A DNA stretch of 16,532 nt, from the NCBI GenBank assembly GCA_934615235.1, contig CAKTTL010000063.1, forward strand, positions 1-16,532. The letters run 5' to 3'. Under the pieces are notes generated by a model. The model saw nothing but the letters and a program-made list of their open reading frames with translations. It searched no databases and was not told where the DNA came from. Shown here in pieces: positions 6,955 through 14,371 of this stretch. The position numbers and the translations under genes were made by a program. This DNA is from an uncultured Clostridia bacterium. Lineage in GTDB: Bacteria > Bacillota > Clostridia > Christensenellales > Aristaeellaceae. Within the stretch, counting starts at the first letter, position 1. Each line of letters starts with the position of its first letter.

Positions 6955-8145
6955 TTACCTGTATACTTCCACCGGTACGTCTCGTACTCCTACACGCTCT
7001 CGCGCGGCGTAGGCGGCCGCTTTTCCCGCCGCTTCCCCCATCGCGCAGCAATCGCCCGTCACTCGATAGGAAGCCATAGCAACATGCGTGCCGGAAATCG
7101 TTTTACCGGCGACAAGCAATCCCTCAATCCCCTTCGGTATTAAACAGCGATAGGGGATCTGATACGGCTTGACCGGATGGCACTCCTGCTCATCGTCGTT
7201 ATTCCGATGGATATCAATGCCGAAACGCACTTCAGTAATTCCATCCGGAAAACGCGCTCCACAGGCAAGATCATCTTCCGTTAAACAATATTCTCCGACA
7301 ATCCTGCGCGATTCACGAATCCCCAGCAGCGGCGCAGACTGAATCAGATAAAAACGGCTAAAATCCGGATCAAAGTCACGCAGCACCTCGAACGTTTCAA
7401 TCATCTGCCTGCGTCCCTCGAGCACCGCTTCCGTGCGGTCTCTTGCGGAAAGCGGCGAGTAATTCCGCATGTGCGTCAGCTGCATAACCGCAAAATCCGA
7501 ATTAGGCACCGGAATCATATACGGCATGGTGAAGGGCGAATTCCCCCCGCGGCCCTGCCGCGCAAAAGCCTCCTGCAGCAGCTTGTAGATCATCAGTCCG
7601 TCGCGGTATTTTTCCGGAATGCCGCCCACAAGATACATCAGCGTCATCGATTGGCATTCCCCGTTTTCTTCGTCGCCCAGTTCCCATTGCGCGCCAGCGT
7701 CCGCCGCAACGGCTGCATCGCCCGAACCATCGATCACAACGGAACCATAAAACGCGCATCGCCCTTCGATATTCTCGGTGCAAACGCCCAGAACACGGTT
7801 TTCCTCGCGCATCACGCCAACATAACGGGTATCATACAGCAGCGTCACGCCCGCCTCTGTACATTTGCGTTCCAGAATTTCCTTCATGTATTCGTAAATA
7901 AAGCTCTCATTCCAGAAACCTCCCCACGCATGGCGCTCCTTAAGTTCATTGATAATTTCTCTGAGAAGGCCGTCCTTATTCGCATGATCGAACAAAGGAT
8001 TGACAAAACCCGATGTTGACATGCCGCCCAGGCAGTTTTCCTTTTCAATCAGAAGCACGGACGCGCCCGCGCGTCCCGCTGCAATTGCCGCTGCGCTTCC
8101 TGCTGGACCGCCGCCGACGACAATAACATCATATCGCTCTTTCAT
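6955..8145 (-). CDS. FAD-dependent oxidoreductase (FAD_oxidored type)
   Basis: The product is a 396-residue flavoprotein of the glutathione-reductase-like superfamily seen in many sugar-utilisation loci. The ADP-binding Rossmann motif VVGGGPAGSAAA (9-20) is followed by LIEKENCLGGMSTSG (32-46), a second FAD contact VIDGSGDAAVAADAG (137-151), then GIRESRRIVGEY (275-286) and the C-terminal RVTGDCCAMGEAAG (361-374), which are typical of the PF12831-type family. No signal peptide or membrane segment is seen, so it acts in the cytoplasm. An upstream ATG at 8163 is possible, but the one at 8145 has an AGGAGG-type site at 8153-8160 and is preferred. It is transcribed away from the AraC gene from a promoter that shares a 47-bp element with the permease operon, so it probably acts on the same sugar. 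The electron acceptor and substrate are unknown. Confidence 0.85.
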   Translation of the reverse strand: MKERYDVIVVGGGPAGSAAAIAAGRAGASVLLIEKENCLGGMSTSGFVNPLFDHANKDGLLREIINELKERHAWGGFWNESFIYEYMKEILERKCTEAGVTLLYDTRYVGVMREENRVLGVCTENIEGRCAFYGSVVIDGSGDAAVAADAGAQWELGDEENGECQSMTLMYLVGGIPEKYRDGLMIYKLLQEAFARQGRGGNSPFTMPYMIPVPNSDFAVMQLTHMRNYSPLSARDRTEAVLEGRRQMIETFEVLRDFDPDFSRFYLIQSAPLLGIRESRRIVGEYCLTEDDLACGARFPDGITEVRFGIDIHRNNDDEQECHPVKPYQIPYRCLIPKGIEGLLVAGKTISGTHVAMASYRVTGDCCAMGEAAGKAAAYAARERVGVRDVPVEVYR

Positions 8146-8168
8146 ACTATATCCCTCCTGCATTTCCC

Positions 8169-8197
8169 ATCATAATAAAAAGGCTTTTCTTTTCCAA
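8169..8197 (-). promoter_or_regulatory. Promoter of the FAD oxidoreductase gene
   Basis: On the minus strand TTGGAA (8192-8197) and TATGAT (8169-8174) are spaced by 17 bp. The -35 departs from consensus in the last half, as expected for an activator-dependent promoter. The palindrome of repeat copy 1 abuts the -35 immediately upstream. Transcription would start near 8162, leaving a leader of under 20 nt. Confidence 0.6.
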
Positions 8198-8232
8198 TAG
8201 ACAGGTCTATAATTCATATGGATAAAACTTAA
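8186..8232. promoter_or_regulatory. Shared 47-bp operator element, copy 1
   Basis: This stretch matches 12634-12680 at 40 of 47 positions without gaps. It holds TTTCTTTTCCAATAGAC, the palindrome TAGAC-AG-GTCTA (8198-8209) and the block AAAACTTAA at the right end. Relative to the oxidoreductase gene the palindrome lies directly upstream of, and touching, the -35 box, the usual place for an AraC-type class II activator. The element also includes TATAAT (8208-8213), a -10 candidate for the rightward araC gene with only a poor -35 (TTTTCT, 8185-8190), and its right end reaches the araC ribosome-binding site (8231-8236). One bound protein could therefore activate the oxidoreductase and restrain its own gene. 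The AraC protein encoded at 8243 is the likeliest ligand, by adjacency. Confidence 0.7.
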
Positions 8233-8242
8233 GGAGTTAAAA

Positions 8243-8977
8243 ATGAACCATTTTGAGGCAGCGCCGCAGATTTTGCTCTATGCCTATTTCCCTCATAAAG
8301 CAGAATTCGACTTCTCGCAGGAAACATACGAAACGCCCGTCGTCTTTCTGCTGACGGCAGGAAGCTTTCGCTTCCGCTTTGGCGACGGCAAACCCGCCAC
8401 CGCGCAGCCGGGAGCAGTAATCCCCTGCCCCGCAGGCTGTACGTTTCATCGAAAAGCCTTATCCCCCATATCGCTGCACATGATCAAATACAGCGGCATA
8501 GCGCTCAACAGCGGTTCCTACAGCATTTCTCCTCGCATCCAGGATGATTTGCGGCACCTGGAGCAATACGACTTCTGTCCGCAGCCAGGTATTTTCCCTC
8601 TGGCGATTCACTATTGCAGAGATATTCTTTATACGTTTTCCGCGCAGACAGCATTTCGTCCAAGCATCGAAAACCTGCTGCGTTTCATCGACGAAAACTT
8701 CACGCACCCGCTTACGAACGCCGAACTGAGCAAACTTCTATGCTGCTCGGAAGTAAGCATGATCGCCCATTTCAAACAGGCCATCGGCATAACGCCTCAG
8801 CAGTATCTCACGCGCAAACGTTTGCAATATGCCAAACAGCTTCTGCTGACCACCGACCTTTCGCAAAAGCAGATCTCGTTCGAATGCGGCTATTCGGATG
8901 CGTTTTATTTCAGCCGCGTTTTTTCTCGCCAGATCGGCGTATCGCCCACGCAGTTCAGGCAGCGTTTTAAGCTGTAA
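8243..8977 (+). CDS. AraC family transcriptional regulator
   Basis: The product is 244 residues with a divergent, beta-rich N-terminal half (about 10-90) resembling the AraC effector-binding cupin, and a C-terminal AraC/XylS DNA-binding domain. Helix-turn-helix 1 is near 157-178 (LTNAELSKLLCCSEVSMIAHFKQ region). Helix-turn-helix 2 with the family signature runs from ISFECGYSDAFYFSRVF (211-227) to GVSPTQFRQ (232-240). The ATG at 8243 has AAGGAG at 8231-8236. It is divergent from the FAD oxidoreductase and convergent with the importer operon. The shared 47-bp element lies in its own promoter region, so it probably activates the oxidoreductase and permease operons in response to a sugar and regulates itself. 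The inducer cannot be inferred. The AraC assignment is firm; the target set is inferred. Confidence 0.92.
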   Translation: MNHFEAAPQILLYAYFPHKAEFDFSQETYETPVVFLLTAGSFRFRFGDGKPATAQPGAVIPCPAGCTFHRKALSPISLHMIKYSGIALNSGSYSISPRIQDDLRHLEQYDFCPQPGIFPLAIHYCRDILYTFSAQTAFRPSIENLLRFIDENFTHPLTNAELSKLLCCSEVSMIAHFKQAIGITPQQYLTRKRLQYAKQLLLTTDLSQKQISFECGYSDAFYFSRVFSRQIGVSPTQFRQRFKL

Positions 8978-8992
8978 AAGGCGCTTCGCGCC

Positions 8993-9032
8993 GAAAAAAG
9001 GCTGCCGCGAATTTTCTCTTTCACGGCAGCCT
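8993..9032 (-). terminator. Terminator of the sugar importer operon
   Basis: Read on the minus strand, AGGCTGCCG and CGGCAGCCT (plus-strand 9024-9032 and 8999-9007) form a 9-bp stem with a 16-nt loop, followed by TTTTTTC (8993-8999). It lies 12 nt beyond the binding-protein stop. A smaller GGCGC-TTC-GCGCC hairpin at 8980-8992 follows the araC stop but has no T-run on the plus strand. Confidence 0.85.
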
Positions 9033-9044
9033 CTGCGTATCCGG

Positions 9045-10664
9045 TTACTTGCCAAGCAGACGGTCGTACGCAGCCTGCTCAATTTCCAGCAGTCGAGACA
9101 GGCCCATGGTGTCAAGCTGCTTGAGATACGCATCCCAATCGCTCTCCAGGTTGACCTGACCGGTGATAAACTGCGCCTGCATGGTATTCAGATAGAGCTT
9201 AATATCCGTATAAAGCTGCGTGCGCGTGGTGCTTTCATCCTCATTGTACAGCAGCCCCGGGAACGTATCAACCACCGTGCAGCGGTCAATGCCATCCTGC
9301 GCAAGACGCACGGCCCAGCCATAAAGCGGAAGCATCTGCTCAAGCTGTTCGTCGTTCGCCGCAAGAATCATCGGATACTGCGTACCGGCAAACTGGCGGA
9401 TAATATTGAAGCCTTCGTTAATGATGGCCTTCTTATAGCGGTATTCCTCGCCGGAAGCCCAGCCTTCCGGCTGGCGCTGTTTGGCAATACCATAGCTCTC
9501 CAGGCCGGGGATTTCGGAATATTCCATATCGTAGCTCACGCCCTCAAAGCCGAGAGAGCCGGTCAGGCAGCCTTCGTCCGTGAAGAAATAATCCAGCAGG
9601 CGAATGATTTCCTCGGCATGTTCCGTCGTGGCGCTGACAAGAATCTTCGGGCTTGCGCTGACGGAGCTGGACTTGACGATCGTCGGAGTTTCATTCCATT
9701 CGCTGGTCAGGCCCCCAATCCAGTAGAAGTTCTGGTCGAAGTCAATGTTCTTACCTGCGGAAACAAAGGGTGCCGCATCGCCGAACATGCCGACAGTATC
9801 CGCAGCAACCTTGCCGCGGAACTCTTCTTCGGTGTTGACAAAGTTGTCCACATCGATCAGTCCCTCGTTCCAGAGCTGGTTCATCCAGGTCAGGAACGCC
9901 TTATAGTTTTCCGTCGTATCGGCCAGGAAAACCTTGCCTTCCGCATCAGCCTGCAGCAGATAGGTGTTGCCGGAGCCGTAGCTGTAAATGCCAAAGGCGG
10001 TCATAAGATTCGTCAGCATATCGTAGCCGCTCAGATGCGCCATCGGGATTTCGTCGCTCGGATCACCGTTGCCGTTGGCGTCCTGTTCCTTGAAAGCGGT
10101 AAGCACGTCGTGCAGCGCTTCAATCGTAGTCGGATATTCCAGGCCAAGATTATCCATCCACGTCTTGTTCAGCCAGCAGCGCGAAATCTGTGCAATCACG
10201 TTGGGGTTGATCTGGCAGAGCGTATACACGCCGCCATCCGGGCTGGTGCAGTAGTTCATGTAGCTCGGATATTTTTCAGCGGCAGCCTTGATATTGGGCG
10301 CATATTTTTCGATCAGGTCCTTCATATCTAGCAGATAACCCTGCGCGCCATACTCGGCTACTTCTTCAAGCGTAATGTTCGGGCTCAGGATGAGATCCGG
10401 CAGTTCGTCGGAAGCAAACATCAGCGTCAGCTGCGTCTGCCAGATATCGCCTTCGTAGCTGGTACATTCCAGTTTAATGCCCATGCGCTTTTCCAGCTCA
10501 GCTACCATATCCGTATCGTTCCAGTCGAGCGTCGCGGCATTTCGTCCGGCCACAGTAATGGTTACGACTTCGTCGCTGATGGGGTAACCCGTCTCGTTGA
10601 ACGCCAGGCCCGCCGCAGGCAGCAGCAGCGCAAGCACGAGAACCAGAACCAGGATCTTTTTCAT
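9045..10664 (-). CDS. Extracellular sugar-binding protein of an Lpl/Ytc-type ABC importer
   Basis: The product has 539 residues and resembles the large family 1 carbohydrate-binding proteins (LipO/LplA/YtcQ type) that deliver oligosaccharides to two-permease importers. The first residues, MKKILVLVLVLALLLPAAGLA, form a signal peptide. The mature protein carries the two-lobe pattern of the family, with FASDELPDLILS (about 83-94) and the C-terminal AQFITGQVNLESDWDAYLKQL followed by GLSRLLEIEQAAYDRLLG that typifies LplA-like proteins. No lipobox cysteine follows the hydrophobic segment, unusual for a monoderm binding protein. The frame extends to 10724, but the ATG at 10664 has AGGAGG at 10673-10678 and begins the signal peptide. 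It is last in the operon, 56 nt after the second permease, and a terminator follows. The sugar bound is unknown. Confidence 0.9.
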   Translation of the reverse strand: MKKILVLVLVLALLLPAAGLAFNETGYPISDEVVTITVAGRNAATLDWNDTDMVAELEKRMGIKLECTSYEGDIWQTQLTLMFASDELPDLILSPNITLEEVAEYGAQGYLLDMKDLIEKYAPNIKAAAEKYPSYMNYCTSPDGGVYTLCQINPNVIAQISRCWLNKTWMDNLGLEYPTTIEALHDVLTAFKEQDANGNGDPSDEIPMAHLSGYDMLTNLMTAFGIYSYGSGNTYLLQADAEGKVFLADTTENYKAFLTWMNQLWNEGLIDVDNFVNTEEEFRGKVAADTVGMFGDAAPFVSAGKNIDFDQNFYWIGGLTSEWNETPTIVKSSSVSASPKILVSATTEHAEEIIRLLDYFFTDEGCLTGSLGFEGVSYDMEYSEIPGLESYGIAKQRQPEGWASGEEYRYKKAIINEGFNIIRQFAGTQYPMILAANDEQLEQMLPLYGWAVRLAQDGIDRCTVVDTFPGLLYNEDESTTRTQLYTDIKLYLNTMQAQFITGQVNLESDWDAYLKQLDTMGLSRLLEIEQAAYDRLLGK

Positions 10665-10720
10665 TAGAGGTTCCTCCTTGAAATAATATGTGTTAAATCT
10701 CCGAAAGTCCTTCGAAGAAT

Positions 10721-11635
10721 TCAACCCTTAACGGAGCCGATCATTACGCCCTTGGCAAAGAACTTTTGCAGCCAGGGATAGATGATCATCATCGGCGCAG
10801 TTGAAACGATAATCACACAGTATTTGATCAGATTCGCTTCATTCGCCTGATTGGCCATTGCCAGCGCTGATTCTGCATCCAGCGCATTGGCCATCATTCC
10901 CTTCGCCAGCTGACTCTGAATCAGAATTTCGCGCAGGAAAAGCTGCAGCGGGAAATAACTGCGATTCCGCAGATAAATCATGGCGTCAAAGTAGCTGTTC
11001 CACCGCGCCACACCGTAATACAGCGCCATAACAACCAGAATCGGCTTGGAAAGCGGCAGAATGATCGATAAAAACGTGCGCGCATCGTTCGCGCCGTCCA
11101 CGCGGGCCGCCTCATGCATCTCCCATGGAATTGTCGAACCGAAAAACGTCCGGCTGACAATGACGTTGTAGGTAGAAACCAGACCGTTGATAAGCATGAT
11201 TGCGCGGGTATTGAGAAGTCCCAGCGATTTCACATTCAGATATGCCGGAATCAAACCGCCGGAAAAATACATCGTAAACATAAAGATAACCATAAAACCG
11301 CCGCGGCCGGGTAAATCGCGCCTTGAAAGCGCGTACGCACAGGGAATTGTAACCGCCAGATTCAGCAGCGTACCTGCAACCGTATAAAAAATCGTATTCG
11401 CATAACCGGTCCACAGTTCGGTGTTCTGCAGAATTCGCTTATACCCGTCAAGCGTAATTCCTCTGGGCAAAAGAATGATTTTGCCCGAATTCACCAGATC
11501 GGGATCGCTGAAAGAAGCTGAAATAACGAACAGAATCGGATAGATCAGCAGGATGAACAGCAGCACAAGCAGCAAACCGTTAATGATTACAAACGCGCGA
11601 TCTCCTGGGCTCATCCGCATTTTTTTCTTTTTCAT
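10721..11635 (-). CDS. Carbohydrate ABC transporter permease (MalG/LplC/YtcP-like)
   Basis: This 304-residue integral membrane protein has about six transmembrane segments (first at 17-39, last near 272-288). The binding-protein-dependent transport signature, the EAA loop, reads HEAARVDGANDARTFLSIILP (174-194) and docks the ATPase on the cytoplasmic side. The ending KFFAKGVMIGSVKG is characteristic of the LplC/YtcP group. It starts 15 nt after the first permease with a strong GGGAGGAG ribosome-binding site. With that protein it forms the translocation channel for the sugar supplied by the binding protein. No ATP-binding subunit is encoded in this operon; importers of this group commonly borrow a shared MsmX-type ATPase encoded elsewhere. 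Confidence 0.93.
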   Translation of the reverse strand: MKKKKMRMSPGDRAFVIINGLLLVLLFILLIYPILFVISASFSDPDLVNSGKIILLPRGITLDGYKRILQNTELWTGYANTIFYTVAGTLLNLAVTIPCAYALSRRDLPGRGGFMVIFMFTMYFSGGLIPAYLNVKSLGLLNTRAIMLINGLVSTYNVIVSRTFFGSTIPWEMHEAARVDGANDARTFLSIILPLSKPILVVMALYYGVARWNSYFDAMIYLRNRSYFPLQLFLREILIQSQLAKGMMANALDAESALAMANQANEANLIKYCVIIVSTAPMMIIYPWLQKFFAKGVMIGSVKG

Positions 11636-11650
11636 TTTTCTCCTCCCGCC

Positions 11651-12574
11651 TTACCAGAGACTGATCTGGGTTGCTTTCTTCGACAGCGTGTTGGCAGTGA
11701 TCAAAATTACGGAATTGACCACGGAGTTAAACAGACCCGTCGCCGTAGAAAAGGAAAAATCGCTCTTTTCCAGGCCCATTTTATAAACATAGGTCGAAAT
11801 GATCTCGGATCCGGCAATGTTCGTGTCATTCTGCAGCAGGTATGTTTTTTCATATCCGACGTTAAGCAGCGACCCGCACTGGAGGATCAGCAACACCACA
11901 ATCGTCGGCACGAGTACGGGCAGGTTAATGTGAATCACGCGCTGCAGGCGGTTCGCACCGTCAATCTCCGCGGCTTCCAGCATTTCCTTATCCACGCCTG
12001 AAAGCGCTGCGAAATAAATCACTGCGCTCCAGCCCGACCCCTGCCACAGACCGCTGATTACATAAATCCACTTGAACATTCCCGGCTGTTGTAAAAAAGC
12101 TACTCTTTCGCCGCCCATCGCTTCCACAAAACGATTGATAATGCCTGATGTCGGCGAGAGAAACAGCGTAATCATACCGCAGACAACAACGGTCGAGATG
12201 AAATACGGCGCATATGAAACCGTCTGAAACGTTTTCTTCAGCCGCGGATGTTCCACTTCGTTCACCATCAGCGCCAGAATAATCGGCACAGGAAATCCAA
12301 TGATCAGCGACAGCAGGCTCAGCGTCAGCGTATTTTTGAGGATAATCGGGAACCAGTACGAATTGAACAGCCGTTCAAAATTGTCAAAGCCAACCCACGG
12401 GCTGCCCCATACGCCCTTCTTCATATAAAATTTCTTAAACGCAATCAGCACGCCATACATGGGCTTATAAGCAAATACCATCAAGTATGCGAGCGCAGGC
12501 GCGATCATCAGATACAGCTGCCAGCGTTCTAGCACTTTACGCCCCATTCTTGCGGAAGCTCTCCTCTGCATCAT
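11651..12574 (-). CDS. Carbohydrate ABC transporter permease (MalF/LplB/YteP-like)
   Basis: This membrane protein of 307 residues is the first gene of the importer operon. The N-terminus has a positively charged tail (RRASARMGRKVLERW), then a first membrane segment (19-36) followed by YKPMYGVLIAFKKF, a motif typical of LplB/YteP permeases. The EAA loop reads LEAAEIDGANRLQRVIHINLP (199-219). The C-terminus NTLSKKATQISLW is also group-typical. The frame extends upstream to 12673, through the promoter, but the ATG at 12574 has GGAGGG at 12582-12587, 7 nt upstream; a second ATG at 12571 follows directly. The promoter lies at 12617-12645 with the shared operator upstream. Partner permease, binding protein and terminator follow downstream. 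Confidence 0.93.
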   Translation of the reverse strand: MMQRRASARMGRKVLERWQLYLMIAPALAYLMVFAYKPMYGVLIAFKKFYMKKGVWGSPWVGFDNFERLFNSYWFPIILKNTLTLSLLSLIIGFPVPIILALMVNEVEHPRLKKTFQTVSYAPYFISTVVVCGMITLFLSPTSGIINRFVEAMGGERVAFLQQPGMFKWIYVISGLWQGSGWSAVIYFAALSGVDKEMLEAAEIDGANRLQRVIHINLPVLVPTIVVLLILQCGSLLNVGYEKTYLLQNDTNIAGSEIISTYVYKMGLEKSDFSFSTATGLFNSVVNSVILITANTLSKKATQISLW

Positions 12575-12616
12575 CCGCTTTCCCTCCGTTTTCTTTTTCT
12601 CGCTTTCGTCTTTCTT

Positions 12617-12645
12617 ATGATAACGAAAACATATTTCTTTTCCAA
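12617..12645 (-). promoter_or_regulatory. Promoter of the ABC importer operon
   Basis: On the minus strand TTGGAA (12640-12645) and TATCAT (12617-12622) are spaced by 17 bp, the same -35 and spacing as the oxidoreductase promoter. The palindrome of repeat copy 2 abuts the -35. The start site would be near 12610, giving a leader of about 35 nt. Confidence 0.65.
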
Positions 12646-12680
12646 TAGACGGGTCTAAAATATGCATGGACAAAACTTAA
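12634..12680. promoter_or_regulatory. Shared 47-bp operator element, copy 2
   Basis: This is the partner of 8186-8232, with seven mismatches and no gaps. It keeps TTTCTTTTCCAATAGAC, the palindrome TAGAC-GG-GTCTA (12646-12657) and AAAACTTAA. Most mismatches cluster at 12658-12665, between palindrome and right block. The TATAAT of copy 1 is TAAAAT here and no rightward gene or ribosome-binding site follows, so only the leftward importer promoter uses it. Minus-strand TTTTGTCC and TTTTAGACC within it could also be read as tandem half-sites, the form AraC proteins often bind. Confidence 0.7.
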
Positions 12681-12700
12681 TACAATGCCTGATCGTTTTG

Positions 12701-14353
12701 TCAGTTTTTGCCTGTCGCAAGCTCGCATGCAATTTCCCATGTACGGTTGTCCGTCCAGCCAAAGCGATTCCGCTCCTTCTGTACATCCCGCAAAACAAAA
12801 TCGACATACTGCGACGTTCCCACCGCCGTGCGCTTAAACGCAACCTCGTGGCCGTCTACCGTTACGCCTGTACAATTCTTTCCTTCCGGCAAAAGGATAT
12901 GGCACTGTATTTCGCGCGCAGGTGCGCTGAGCCGATACCACAGCCGCTCCTCTTCGCGAACAAAATAAACGTCGATCTTCTCCCGCGAAAGCTCGTAGCC
13001 CGTAAAAAACCGCAGCTCGTTATAATCCGTCACCACCCAGCGCGGCGCAAACTCCATCACCCGGAACTGCACATCCAGATCGCGAATACCGGCCAGTCCT
13101 TCCTCAATCGCCGAAAGGAATGCTGCGGCGCCCCAGCCGCTCGGTCCTCCTCCGAGATTTTCGCCCGTATGCGGATCATACAGGAAATACAGTTCGCCAT
13201 CCCGTTTAATCAGCTCCCACACGCGGCGTACAATATCCCATCCATACGCCTCCATGCCGTTAGCAAACGCCGCCTTCGCCAGTTCACCGCCTGCATACGA
13301 AGCAATTCCTCCGTTAACGTATTTTCCCCTGGCGTGTTCGCCGAATATTTCATAAGGCGGATCGATAGAAAACCATTCGGCAAACGCCTTCGTTGTCTCC
13401 CGGCGGCGGCGGTATTCTTCAAGAATCGTACGGTTCTGCTCCAGCGTCGTGACGCCGCGGTTCATGTCATAGGTATTGGAAAGGGAAAGCCGTTCGTTTT
13501 CCATATCGTCAGCGCCGGAATGATTCAAATGCAGCTGATGAATAAAGGAACGGCCGTTCCATAGGTATTTCATCATATTCTCACGCAGCGCTTCCGCACG
13601 GTGCTCCCACTGCGCCGCCTTTTCCTCTTCGCCAAAGCGCCGGCGAAGCCAGGCCAGCTGCCTCATCGCCTGATATACGCCGGAATTATCCCCATGCATG
13701 ATGGACATGGGCGTATCCGGCTCGATACGACGATTGCTGCCTTCCCGGCCGTAGGTAAAATCCCATGTGTCAATGGTAAAAGGCCGTTTAACAAGACCAT
13801 GCGCTTCGTCCCACCGCAGAGGATCGCTTGTGATGTAGTCAATTCCCTTTTCCAGTCGCGGAATCGTCTGCCTGATCCACGCATCATCCGCCGTAACGCG
13901 ATAGATCTGCATCGCGCCTTCCACCATCAGATATTCGATATCCGCTTCCAGCTCAAGCCGCGTAGCGGCAACGTGATCCATCGGAAACTTGCGCATAAAC
14001 TTCGGATGAACATACGACCAATGTATGTCATCGAGCTGCTTGATCAGCTCATAATACCAGCCCTCATCCGACTGATAATCAAGGAAGAACTGGAAAAAGC
14101 TTTTCAGATCGTGTTCCCAATGCATGAACGCTTTCATTTCGTGTACGTGGTCCCGAATCCAGTTAATGCTGGCCATCATTACGCGGTCATCGACAAAAAG
14201 CAGACGGCGATCGCCAAGGATCGTCTTTCTCAGGGAATGAATGAGCTTCCCCAGCTCCGCATCCCTCGTAGACATCATGGAAGGGAACCCTGCCTCCGTC
14301 ATATTATACGTTCCGGTTTTATAATTCGGAAGCGCCGGAGTGAAATCTTTCAT
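12701..14353 (-). CDS. Probable (alpha/alpha)6-barrel glycosidase, family unassigned
   Basis: The product is 550 residues and looks like a six-hairpin glycosidase: a long run of paired helices (about 30-425) with conserved acidic and aromatic patches, then a beta-rich C-terminal domain (about 430-545). Notable patches are FVDDRVMMASINWIRDHVHEMK (53-74), LRWDEAHGLVKRPFTIDTWDF (179-199), MHGDNSGVYQAM (219-230), KYVNGGIASYAGGELAKAAFANG (344-366) and GENLGGGPSGWGAAAF (397-412). These recall the barrels of GH15, GH63, GH65 and GH78 enzymes, but I cannot place it in one family or name the catalytic acids. No signal peptide is present, so it acts on imported sugar. The ATG at 14353 has AGGAGG at 14362-14367 and follows the DMT transporter stop by 18 nt. 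It ends 20 nt before copy 2 of the shared operator. Confidence 0.75.
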   Translation of the reverse strand: MKDFTPALPNYKTGTYNMTEAGFPSMMSTRDAELGKLIHSLRKTILGDRRLLFVDDRVMMASINWIRDHVHEMKAFMHWEHDLKSFFQFFLDYQSDEGWYYELIKQLDDIHWSYVHPKFMRKFPMDHVAATRLELEADIEYLMVEGAMQIYRVTADDAWIRQTIPRLEKGIDYITSDPLRWDEAHGLVKRPFTIDTWDFTYGREGSNRRIEPDTPMSIMHGDNSGVYQAMRQLAWLRRRFGEEEKAAQWEHRAEALRENMMKYLWNGRSFIHQLHLNHSGADDMENERLSLSNTYDMNRGVTTLEQNRTILEEYRRRRETTKAFAEWFSIDPPYEIFGEHARGKYVNGGIASYAGGELAKAAFANGMEAYGWDIVRRVWELIKRDGELYFLYDPHTGENLGGGPSGWGAAAFLSAIEEGLAGIRDLDVQFRVMEFAPRWVVTDYNELRFFTGYELSREKIDVYFVREEERLWYRLSAPAREIQCHILLPEGKNCTGVTVDGHEVAFKRTAVGTSQYVDFVLRDVQKERNRFGWTDNRTWEIACELATGKN

Positions 14354-14371
14354 AATTAAAACCTCCTTTAC

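Noticed and set aside
8898..10331. Plus-strand open frame of 477 codons across the araC end and the binding-protein gene
   Set aside because: It runs opposite the sugar-binding protein, crosses its terminator, and has the composition of a shadow frame.
12575..12673. N-terminal extension of the first permease
   Set aside because: It would be translated from the promoter itself; GGAGGG lies just before the ATG at 12574.
12676..12700. Terminator after the glycosidase gene
   Set aside because: Only a 4-bp CTGA/TCAG stem without a T-run is visible, so read-through into the importer promoter region cannot be excluded.
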